Shown: positions 1-7,295 of the stretch, in pieces
Layout: each line of letters begins with the position of its first letter
Numbering within the stretch: position 1 is the stretch's first letter
DNA from: NIOZ-UU13 sp964417935
GTDB lineage: Bacteria; Planctomycetota; Phycisphaerae; Sedimentisphaerales; Anaerobacaceae
Assembly (NCBI GenBank): GCA_964417935.1
Contig: CAYQKF010000008.1
Location: 1-64,000 of the forward strand
Length of the DNA: 64,000 nucleotides
Reading direction: 5' to 3'
Position numbers and translations under genes: made by a program
Notes under the pieces: generated by a model
The model's input: only the letters and a program-made list of their open reading frames with translations
Told to the model about the DNA's origin: nothing
The model's database searches: none

Positions 1-1298
1 TCTATCCCGATACCCGTAAACTCATTGGTCATCATCTTTTCAAAATCCTGCACCTGCCTGGGCCAGATTATCACCGTATAAGGGTCAAGTGCAGATAGCG
101 CCGCCTCTGCAAACTGGGCAATCACTACTGAACGCGGTAAATCCACAGTCGCATCGTTCAGCTTTAGAACCTTCTCAAAAACCTCTAAAAACTTGAGCTT
201 ATCAAACTCTGTTGGATCGCCCGAGGCGGACTTAACTTCATCTAACAGTGCTCCTAAAGACGCCGACCAGGCCGCAAGCTCTTCAGTTTTGAGTTTTAAG
301 TTTTGAGTTTTGAGTTTCCCCACCTCTCCTAACAACTCGCAACGCTCGATAGCTTGCTTTGCCATTTGGTTGTAATTGATAATGCTGACGTACTGCAGGT
401 CTAAGAAAATAATCGTCCGAATAAACATCTCTTTCTCGACACCCCGGAAGCGCTCCTCGCGGGTTTCGCAGGGACTGTCCTCAAAAGACGCTGCAATAAC
501 AGCCTTATCCAGAATCTGATCGGCATAGTCTGAATATCCCTCATTCTTTGGGTCTATCGCCATCAGCCAACGGTAGCAATTCGTGTATGCCTCGAGCCAT
601 TTGCCCGCCACCTCGAACTCAGCGGCCTTATCTATCGCTCTTTGTAAAACCTCTTTTACGAACGAATCAGACAGAAGCTGCTCTTTCTGTGCCTCGTCTG
701 CAAACTCACACGCCTTGTTAATAACTGAAAGCGCATCAACAATATCATTTACATCATTTGCATTTACATCGTTTACGTCATCGATATCTGTTTCAGCCTG
801 TTCAGCCTGAAGCTTTTGCAGCTCAGCTAACTGTTCTTCGTAAGCGGTCTTTCGTGCTGCCTGTCGTTTCTCCTCTGTCGCTTCATACTCGGAAATAACA
901 TCTACCAGCAGGTTAATAGCTGTACTTTCAGATTTATCGCTTCGCTCAAGGAACTCTCGCGCACCGACAAAATCACCTTCATATATCTGAGAACAAATCT
1001 GTTCAATCATTACAGCGGACTCGCCCGCAACAGTTACCGGCGCAGACTGTGACGCTGCTGCAATGTTAGATTGAGCCGTAAAGCCATAGCAGGCAAACAA
1101 CAAAAACACTACAAAGCAGCTTACGGAAATCAGATGTCGGAAGTCAGAAGTCAGAAGTCGGAAGTTAGAAGTCAGATTATCTGTCCTCTGCCCTCTGTTC
1201 TCTGTCCTCTGTCCTCTGTTCTCTGTCCTTTGTCCTCTGTTCTCTGTCTTCTGTCCTCTGTCCTCTGTCTTCTGTCCTCTGTCCTCTGTCTTCTGCAT
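1..1298 (-). CDS. S41-family C-terminal processing peptidase, N-terminal part (runs off the left edge)
   Basis: The frame is open from the left window edge to an ATG at 1296-1298, preceded on the minus strand by a weak GAGG. The protein starts with about 38 low-complexity residues built on a K-T-E-D-R-G-Q heptapeptide encoded by the 7-bp array at 1181-1292. A hydrophobic signal segment follows (SCFVVFLLFACYGF), then a helical region of about 300 residues. The last residues before the edge (ALSALDPYTVI, later NEFTGIGI) match the stretch before the PDZ domain in carboxy-terminal processing proteases. The PDZ domain and the catalytic Ser/Lys lie outside the window, so the family call rests on this junction only. 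The family cleaves periplasmic or secreted proteins. The real start may be an internal non-ATG codon nearer the signal peptide, which would leave the repeat untranslated. A second 7-bp array (286-320) is translated in frame as KLKTQNLKLKTEE. Confidence 0.62.
   Translation of the reverse strand, partial: MQKTEDRGQKTEDRGQKTENRGQRTENRGQRTENRGQRTDNLTSNFRLLTSDFRHLISVSCFVVFLLFACYGFTAQSNIAAASQSAPVTVAGESAVMIEQICSQIYEGDFVGAREFLERSDKSESTAINLLVDVISEYEATEEKRQAARKTAYEEQLAELQKLQAEQAETDIDDVNDVNANDVNDIVDALSVINKACEFADEAQKEQLLSDSFVKEVLQRAIDKAAEFEVAGKWLEAYTNCYRWLMAIDPKNEGYSDYADQILDKAVIAASFEDSPCETREERFRGVEKEMFIRTIIFLDLQYVSIINYNQMAKQAIERCELLGEVGKLKTQNLKLKTEELAAWSASLGALLDEVKSASGDPTEFDKLKFLEVFEKVLKLNDATVDLPRSVVIAQFAEAALSALDPYTVIIWPRQVQDFEKMMTNEFTGIGI
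286..320. repeat. heptanucleotide array inside the S41 coding region
   Basis: Five 7-bp units (GTTTTGA, GTTTTAA, GTTTTGA, GTTTTGA, GTTTCCC) lie in frame inside the S41 coding sequence and are translated as a short Lys/Leu/Thr/Gln-rich linker. The period matches the arrays at intergenic sites elsewhere in the window although the unit differs. Confidence 0.85.
1140..1292. repeat. heptanucleotide tandem arrays at the 5' end of the S41 gene
   Basis: Two adjacent arrays with an exact 7-bp period. Positions 1140-1174 hold five units of GAAGTCA with single-base variants. Positions 1181-1292 hold sixteen units of CTGTCCT (AGGACAG on the coding strand) with variants such as CTGTTCT and CTGTCTT. The second array ends 3 bp before the ATG of the S41 gene. 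Because 7 and 3 share no factor, all three frames give cyclic versions of one heptapeptide pattern. Confidence 0.9.
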
Positions 1299-1481
1299 CA
1301 CACAACCTCGATTTCTTGAATTTCTTGACAACAAAGCACTTCTCCTTAACAAAACGTATAAGTTACAACAATAGTAGGGTGGGGCTTGCCCCACCATTCT
1401 TCTGACACGCAGAATCTATCGGTAGGCTCAAGCCCACCCTGCAAACTTTATGCTCTTGTGCCCTTATGCCCTTGTGCTCTT

Positions 1482-2426
1482 TTATACACACTCCGCCGCC
1501 TTTCCGGCGCAACCCAAAACGTGCAGCTTATGTTTGACCATATCTTTAATAGCTTCTCTGCCCGGCCCGAGGTACTTACGCGGGTCAAATTCACCCGGCT
1601 GTTCTGCATAAACCTGCCTGATTTTAGCAGTCAATGCCAGCCGCAGATCCGTATCGATATTGACCTTGCATATCCCCATTTTCGCCGCCTTGCTCACAGC
1701 ATCTTCAGGTACACCCATCGCATTGGGCATATCACCACCGTACTTATTAATAAGGTCAACGAACTCCTTTAGCACACTGCTCGAGCCGTGCATAACCAGC
1801 GGAAATCCGGGCAGCTTCTCCTGGATCTCCTGTATCACGTCGAAAGCCAGTTTCGGCTCACTCTTGAACTTGTAAGCACCGTGACTTGTTCCGCAGGCCA
1901 CCGCTAACGAATCGCAGCCACTTTTCCCAACAAACTCTACTACCTGATTCGGGTCAGCCACATGCTTACTCACGTCATCGACCCCAACCACATCCTCCTC
2001 AATTCCACCCAATTGACCCAATTCGGCTTCGACCACTACATCCCTGGCGTGCGCATATTCAACTACCTTTTTGGTAACCGCAATGTTCTCTTCAAACGGT
2101 TGTTTTGAAGCATCTATCATCACTGAAGTAAAACCATCATCGACAAACTGCTTGCATGTCTCAAAATTATCTCCGTGGTCCAGGTTTATCGCGATGGGAA
2201 TGTCCGGATTCTCCTCGACTACCACATTGATAATTGCCTTTAGATAGCTAATGCTTGCATATTTGCGTGCCCCTCTTGATACTTGCAGGATAAGCGGGGC
2301 CTTTTCTTCAGCCACCGCACGTATAATTCCCTGCGTGATTTCCATATTATTCACATTAAACGCACCTACTGCATAGCCATTCTTGTAAGCCATCTCGAAC
2401 ATCTTTTTGGTATTAACCAAAGCCAT
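1482..2426 (-). CDS. fba: class II fructose-1,6-bisphosphate aldolase
   Basis: A 314-residue protein of normal family length for the zinc-dependent aldolase that interconverts fructose-1,6-bisphosphate with glyceraldehyde-3-phosphate and dihydroxyacetone phosphate in glycolysis and gluconeogenesis. Visible signature residues are the LDHGD motif with catalytic Asp83 and zinc ligand His84, the acidic AELGQLGG stretch near 134-141, GTSHG with His182, LVMHGSS with His213, and the phosphate-binding segment VNIDTDLR. The ATG at 2426 has a good AAGGAG site on the minus strand. The gene stands alone between the S41 protease and the LptD-like gene. Upstream it faces an AT-rich inverted-repeat region (2468-2626) that probably holds its promoter. 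Confidence 0.93.
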   Translation of the reverse strand: MALVNTKKMFEMAYKNGYAVGAFNVNNMEITQGIIRAVAEEKAPLILQVSRGARKYASISYLKAIINVVVEENPDIPIAINLDHGDNFETCKQFVDDGFTSVMIDASKQPFEENIAVTKKVVEYAHARDVVVEAELGQLGGIEEDVVGVDDVSKHVADPNQVVEFVGKSGCDSLAVACGTSHGAYKFKSEPKLAFDVIQEIQEKLPGFPLVMHGSSSVLKEFVDLINKYGGDMPNAMGVPEDAVSKAAKMGICKVNIDTDLRLALTAKIRQVYAEQPGEFDPRKYLGPGREAIKDMVKHKLHVLGCAGKAAECV

Positions 2427-2467
2427 AACTTTCTCCTTAAAACTATCAAAATTACCTTAAAGTTTTC

Positions 2468-2626
2468 TGCAAAATCGAGGTTGGGCATACTTTGAAAAGA
2501 AAAAATTGTCTTTTAATTTTTTCTTTTCAGACAATAAATTATTGCCCGACAAGCAGCTATTTGATTATTCAAGAAAATCAAAGACCTGATTTCCTTAAAT
2601 AATATATGCCTAACCTCAATTTTGCC
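2468..2626. repeat. 159-bp segment bounded by 22-bp imperfect inverted repeats
   Basis: Positions 2468-2489 and 2605-2626 are inverted copies matching at about 19 of 22 bases (core CCTAACCTCAATTTTGC). A third single copy lies at 32574-32596. Inside is a perfect 14-bp hairpin (GAAAAGAAAAAATT at 2494-2507 with its complement at 2515-2528). It lies between fba and the LptD-like gene. No clear target duplication is seen, so a mobile origin is only possible. Confidence 0.6.
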
Positions 2627-2690
2627 TTTTGTCCCGTTTCATACAATCACCAATAACAATATCGGAAATTTACCAGGACCGAATCAATAA

Positions 2691-5600
2691 TTAGTACCCT
2701 GCCGAACCGCTCAATCCCATATATCTTCTCGGCCCAATCGCTAAATCCGGCACTCCCTGAGGCCATATACTAAATACTATGGCTTGTCTGTCTAACGAGG
2801 CATCCGCACTGTACGTAAAACCACAATATATCCTGTGATACCGCCTTATAAGCGTTATATCACTTCGTATCGTCTTACCGTAGTCAAAATCGAGCTGCCC
2901 GGAATATACAAGAGTATATCGCGGGTCAAGTACGTACGTAGCCGCAAATGTAAACGCATTCGAGCCTTTTTCGCCGTGGCGATTATCAATCCGTCTCAAA
3001 TATCTGCTGCCTATATAATAACTCAAATCAGGCCAGCGAAGGTGCGAAAAACCAACATTAAATTGCTGCGCAACTCCGCTTTGCATATCAAAATTCAAAT
3101 CTGACAATATCGCAGTCGTATCGCCCAGACGCCACATATAATCGGCGCCAAAGTAATTGCGCCTCGGCCCAAATATGTTGTTACTGCGTCTATCATATCT
3201 ATCTTGAGGATTCAGCACCGTGTTAAAGCTGTTTACCAGCGGAATAAACGGCTTGTTCCAGATAAACCTGTCTGCTCCCGCAGATGCGTCATCAGAATCA
3301 TTCACCCACGTAACGTCCATATCCAGCCGCATCCAGTCAACGGTTCGGCTTTTATCACCGACGCCTCTTTTGGTTTGCAGCCGTTGTGATATACCTACGC
3401 TCAACGTATCACGTTGTTCGATGACCGAGTCGCTCTGGGTGTAAGATACAGCCGTTAAATACGGCCTTATCAAATGCCGAAGTTGGTTCAAGTCCCAGAG
3501 TTCCGATTTGACATCAGGAAAAACCTTCCAGTATGGTTGTGACGATACACGAACACCTGCTTCACCAAACCAAACACCATCTTCCCTTTCCCCCGTTCCA
3601 CCATCAAGCTCCCTGTACAAACCCAGTCCGTCTTCATACGCCACCGTCCCGGCCACAAAAGGTACCACGTTGGCCTTGTCAAGCGTCATCGGCATATCAA
3701 GCTCGTTTCTCGTTGACATAAACGTAAAGAACTGCTGTGTTCCCGCCGGTGTACTCTGCGAAGCGTAACGCTGACGGAATCGACTGACCTGACTGTCGCT
3801 GTAGAATGTCAGCTTATCGTCGAAAAACGACTGACCGGTCCAGTGAAACTCGGCGCTCGGTAATTCTTCAACCTCATTGGCAAAATCGTTGATTCGCAAC
3901 TTGCTCAAAAAGGAAAGGCCCCAGTTATCCTCTATACGCTTCATGTGAATGAGTGTCTCCTGCTGCTTGCCGACATAAAACTCGCTGCGATAAAAACCCT
4001 CAAGAAAATGTTCGTCGGATAAATAACTAAGCTCGGTAGTAAGCTGCCAGTTGTAGGGCAGAAACTGCCTGTGCTGCCAGCCGAATCGCCCGCGAAGCTC
4101 TCGTTCCGGTTCAAGATGTTTCCTGCGTCTGCCAAGCCGGTCCTCACCCCTGTCGTCAATTATATAGCCTAAAATCCTGCCGAAATAGTTCTCTTTTGCA
4201 TAATCAAGCTCTATTCCACTGCCGAAACCGCGTTTGCCGTAATAATCCAGCGCAAGAGTGCTATCCGTCCCCTCCGGCTCTTGGAGCCCTAACAGCCGGG
4301 ACAGGTACCATCTCGTCTCAACCAGCGTTCCCCACGTACTGTCACGGCCGACGTGTACACTTTTGAGCGGAATATCAGGCCTTTGCAGATTACTACGTAT
4401 AAAAGGCCAATAGAAAATCGTTTTATCGTACATCTTCAGACGCACATCGCGCATCTGGGCATCGAAACTGCTCTTGGAGACCCTGCCCTGTTGTTCGTCA
4501 AGACTCGTCGTATCGGTGATAATCACACTCGATGCGTTAAATGAAATCTGAGGCACGTAAAATTCACTGGTTGTCAGGGTCATATTCTCAGCCGCAAACT
4601 TATTTTCCGCCAACTGTCTTAACTTTGCCGCCCTGACATAAATCGGAATCCCTTCGGACACATCGAAATTTCTCATCACAGCCTTCACTGCAAGTGCCTT
4701 TTTTTGCTCGAATTCATAATATATTTCATCGGCCCGAATCGTTCGCAGCCCTTTAGTCATCAAAACGTCTCCGGACAAATAAATTGCCTCTATGGCCCCG
4801 CCGCCAAAAATACCTTCATCACCTGTTCGCCTCTCACTGCTTCCGGGCTCCTGCCGGGAACCAAATACAACCGCGTTGTCAGCCTGCAATTCCAGCAGGC
4901 CGCCTTTTTCATCCTGTTTTTGCCACAGATAGAACCTGCCTATTATCGTCCCAATCTTTGCATCCCCGTCCCACTCTACCTTCGGAGCAATCTCACCGAC
5001 GCCCGAGTAGTGAATCGGATACCTGAAGTGCGGCTCTTTGTCTTCCGTCTCAACACCAACCTCAGCCGGTTCTTCCGGCCCTACTATTTCTGCCACTGGC
5101 TCAGGCTCTCGCGGCTCGGCCTCAACACTCGTCGGCCAAATCCCAACCGTCCGCAGCCCCGAAAAGGCCTCTGCGTAAAGTGCTAATCCACGAGGGTCGG
5201 CTATTTTTCTCTTGTCCGCCGTTACAAAAACCTCCCCGCTGACACCGAACCGAACCACCATCACCCGGCCCTGCTCAATCACCGTCCCCGTCAGGCTGGT
5301 CATCCTGGCGCCTTTGGCTTTCTTGGCCGATAAACCACCCTGCAGATATACCATTGCCTTATAACCGATACGAGACCTGTCATCGACTTTCCACTTTGGG
5401 CGGCTCGTGCTACGTAGCGACCTACTTCGCAGAGTAGTAACCGCGTTTTCCACGGTCTGGGCAGAGCGGGGGACCAGCCACACTACGGCACTATCACTGG
5501 AAAACTGATTAGCCCCAATCGACATCGAAAATCCATCACTGAAAACCAGAATATGTTCGGCCGTGCTCAACTGATGGCTTATAACCGCTCGCCCTTCCAT

Positions 5601-5738
5601 GTGTAAATCCTGACCGACAAAGGCGTTGGCCTTTGGAACCGGTTCGTCCCCACCGTCTATAGCCGACCAGGCCGGCCCCGACAGCAAAACTAAAAAAACT
5701 AAAATAAACAGCGTTCTATTTCGCATACTAACTCTCAT
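2691..5738 (-). CDS. LptD/OstA-like outer-membrane assembly protein
   Basis: A 1015-residue protein with a clear Sec signal peptide (hydrophobic ILVFLVLLSGPAWSA). The N-terminal third holds an acidic, Pro/Glu-rich linker (about 200-235) and an OstA-like region (about 245-420) with repeated short beta strands, including phrases such as GGLLELQADNAVVFG and a later list of strand motifs. From about 440 to the end the sequence alternates aromatic and charged residues in the manner of a large beta-barrel (many Tyr/Trp/Arg). LptD proteins insert lipopolysaccharide in the outer leaflet, and the length and layout fit. No LptE or other Lpt gene is adjacent. Two Met codons (5738 and 5726) are possible starts. 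The call rests on architecture, not on an invariant motif. Confidence 0.68.
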   Translation of the reverse strand: MRVSMRNRTLFILVFLVLLSGPAWSAIDGGDEPVPKANAFVGQDLHMEGRAVISHQLSTAEHILVFSDGFSMSIGANQFSSDSAVVWLVPRSAQTVENAVTTLRSRSLRSTSRPKWKVDDRSRIGYKAMVYLQGGLSAKKAKGARMTSLTGTVIEQGRVMVVRFGVSGEVFVTADKRKIADPRGLALYAEAFSGLRTVGIWPTSVEAEPREPEPVAEIVGPEEPAEVGVETEDKEPHFRYPIHYSGVGEIAPKVEWDGDAKIGTIIGRFYLWQKQDEKGGLLELQADNAVVFGSRQEPGSSERRTGDEGIFGGGAIEAIYLSGDVLMTKGLRTIRADEIYYEFEQKKALAVKAVMRNFDVSEGIPIYVRAAKLRQLAENKFAAENMTLTTSEFYVPQISFNASSVIITDTTSLDEQQGRVSKSSFDAQMRDVRLKMYDKTIFYWPFIRSNLQRPDIPLKSVHVGRDSTWGTLVETRWYLSRLLGLQEPEGTDSTLALDYYGKRGFGSGIELDYAKENYFGRILGYIIDDRGEDRLGRRRKHLEPERELRGRFGWQHRQFLPYNWQLTTELSYLSDEHFLEGFYRSEFYVGKQQETLIHMKRIEDNWGLSFLSKLRINDFANEVEELPSAEFHWTGQSFFDDKLTFYSDSQVSRFRQRYASQSTPAGTQQFFTFMSTRNELDMPMTLDKANVVPFVAGTVAYEDGLGLYRELDGGTGEREDGVWFGEAGVRVSSQPYWKVFPDVKSELWDLNQLRHLIRPYLTAVSYTQSDSVIEQRDTLSVGISQRLQTKRGVGDKSRTVDWMRLDMDVTWVNDSDDASAGADRFIWNKPFIPLVNSFNTVLNPQDRYDRRSNNIFGPRRNYFGADYMWRLGDTTAILSDLNFDMQSGVAQQFNVGFSHLRWPDLSYYIGSRYLRRIDNRHGEKGSNAFTFAATYVLDPRYTLVYSGQLDFDYGKTIRSDITLIRRYHRIYCGFTYSADASLDRQAIVFSIWPQGVPDLAIGPRRYMGLSGSAGY

Positions 5739-5952
5739 ATCCCGCTTCAGACTTCACGAGATGGTCTATTTATAAGCACACCAACTTCGCCTCGCAATTC
5801 AGCCCACCACCGGAACTTTTCGCAGATTATAGCCGGTTACTCTAACAAAGCCAGCAAAAATCGCTCTCAATAATGCCGATAACTTGATTTATCGCAAACT
5901 TTCTTGTAAAAAAAGGCAACCGAAAATAACCCAAATCCCCAGAAAGGCTAAT

Positions 5953-6231
5953 ATGGCCAAAAATGAGTATTCACAATACCAGAAAGCTGTTATATCAGGC
6001 TATTACCACAATCTTGATACGATAATGCTCCAAAAACTGGGCGAGCTGGTAACCGAACTGTACTTAGCCGATACGCAGGCCAGGCAAAATCAGCTCTGGC
6101 AAAGGGCCCACAAGGCAATGGTAAAGCTCAAAGTCCCCCCGGCAATCATCAACCACATTATGGAAAAGAAAGATGTGGAAGTTTTAGCCAAAAACTTCCA
6201 GGATTGGGTAACTGACAAAAAGAAAAAATAA
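5953..6231 (+). CDS. small conserved-looking hypothetical protein, helical
   Basis: A 92-residue reading starting at the ATG at 5953 (preceded by AGAAAGG). The longer TTG-initiated frame from 5884 adds a basic segment with no ribosome site and is less likely. The protein is soluble and mainly helical, with a charged C-terminus ending in Lys residues. It begins with AKNEYSQYQKAVISGYYHN, includes a Leu-rich ELVTELYLAD helix, and ends with a VPPAIINHIMEKKD segment. No catalytic motif is visible. It is transcribed divergently from the LptD-like gene. Function unknown. Confidence 0.7.
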   Translation: MAKNEYSQYQKAVISGYYHNLDTIMLQKLGELVTELYLADTQARQNQLWQRAHKAMVKLKVPPAIINHIMEKKDVEVLAKNFQDWVTDKKKK

Positions 6232-6683
6232 AAAACAACCTGTCATTTTCCCCCGCCCCAGGTTCTTACCTCGACATTCCCCGCTGTCATTCCTGCGGAG
6301 TATGTGTTTAGCCGGATAGTGGCGCAAGCCATCCTGTGGACCGAATCAGCAGTTTCCTGACGTGGCATGGGCTTCCAGCCCATGAAAACACGGCCAAGAT
6401 GGCCGTGCCACCAAGAAAACAATTAAGGCTAAACACATACCCTGCGGAAGCAGAAATCCACTTCATTTTCATTGCGATCGCAGCCGAGGTATCTGTTTAA
6501 TGATTGTCATTATGAGTGCAGCGAAGCAATCTCGTTTTGAATTTTTTATTTTAATCATTCGAATTTGTTTCGCCCGTCCTCCGTAGAAGTTTTACTTCGG
6601 AGGATGGAGTTTTCGAGTTTCGGATTTTGTGCTTATCCTCTATCTGTCTTCTGTCTTCTGCCTTCTGTCGTCTGTCTTCTGCT
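6232..6683. other. gene-free region made of repeats
   Basis: Apart from the 141-bp element, this stretch holds a REP-like palindrome split by it (about 6283-6460), a phrase of the type 'tcattatgagtgcagcgaagcaatctcg' family near 6508-6534, and a 7-bp array at 6644-6685. No credible coding sequence was found. Confidence 0.6.
6300..6440. mobile_element. MITE-like element, 141 bp, with 14-bp TIRs and 8-bp target duplication
   Basis: The ends are perfect inverted repeats, GTATGTGTTTAGCC at 6300-6313 and its complement at 6427-6440. Directly outside both ends lies the same 8-mer CCTGCGGA (6292-6299 and 6441-6448). Removing the element and one 8-mer restores a palindrome that starts GTCATTCCTGCGGAAGC, a REP-like sequence also seen near 43948. 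The inside holds three small hairpins (for example CATGGGC/GCCCATG and CACGGCC/GGCCGTG) and no ORF. It is therefore a non-autonomous insertion. The transposase family that moves it cannot be named from the window. Confidence 0.85.
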
Positions 6684-6685
6684 CT
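6644..6685. repeat. heptanucleotide array overlapping a stop codon
   Basis: Six 7-bp units of CTGTCTT with variants (CTGCCTT, CTGTCGT, CTGCTCT). The minus-strand form AAGACAG is the same family as the array at 1181-1292. The array runs into the stop codon (6684-6686) of the LamG module of the papain-family gene. Confidence 0.85.
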
Positions 6686-7295
6686 AACGTGCCAGGGCCT
6701 CGATGTCCTCTGCGCTTAGGGCCCGGTTGTAGATGCGGACATCGTCAATTAGGCCGGAGAAGAAACTTCCCGCATCAAGAGTTTTGCCGGCACCAAAGTA
6801 AAGGCCGCCATCCGAAGATTTCAGCGGGTATGGCAGAGCTGTTGTATCTTTGGCAGCTTCTGCTCCATCCACGTATAGGTACCTGTACGAGCCTTCCCAG
6901 ACAAGACCGATATGGTGCCAGGCACCATCGGTGCTTACGAATTCCGAAACCAATGGTTGTGGAACAACTCGGCCAATACGAGGATGCACTAATCCGGTCA
7001 TAAGTTTTCCTTCCGATGGTTCCGTCCCAAGCCAGGTCTCGCCGCTGTCGTTGTCATCCGTCTGTGAAATGACGATTTGCCCCGGAGCACCACCTTTGAT
7101 CCAGGCAAAGACACTGAACTCCCCATCCGCCGGGTTCCGGATAAACGGTGCGCTAACGTAGTCATCTATCCCATCAAACTGAAGCGCACCATTGACTTTA
7201 CCCGCATCTGGCTGCCAGACGGCCTCACCAATCACAACGCCGTCTCTTGCATCAACACTATCGTGGGCGATATCACCTTCTGTTTCGTCAAGCCT
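6684..7295 (-). pseudogene. C-terminal LamG module severed from the papain-family protein by an in-frame TGA
   Basis: This frame continues exactly that of the upstream protease (stop at 7296-7298) and begins RLDETEGDIAHDSVDARDG, the typical opening of a LamG domain. It continues through KVNGALQFDGIDDYV, a WHHIGLVW strand and the usual end LIDDVRIYNRALSAEDIEAL. The residue lost at the TGA would be Trp (LLAY-stop-RLDE compared with GWWTLDE or VHWRLDE in the other LamG proteins here). An internal ATG at 7235 exists but would drop the first LamG strands and has no clear ribosome site. The module is intact otherwise, so the break is recent, is read through, or is a sequence error. Confidence 0.7.

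Noticed and set aside
1140..1292. CRISPR array
   Set aside because: The repeats have a 7-bp period without unique spacers and no cas genes are present.
4704..5186. 160-residue plus-strand ORF inside the LptD-like gene
   Set aside because: It is an antisense shadow of the LptD-like frame, without ribosome site or recognisable domain.
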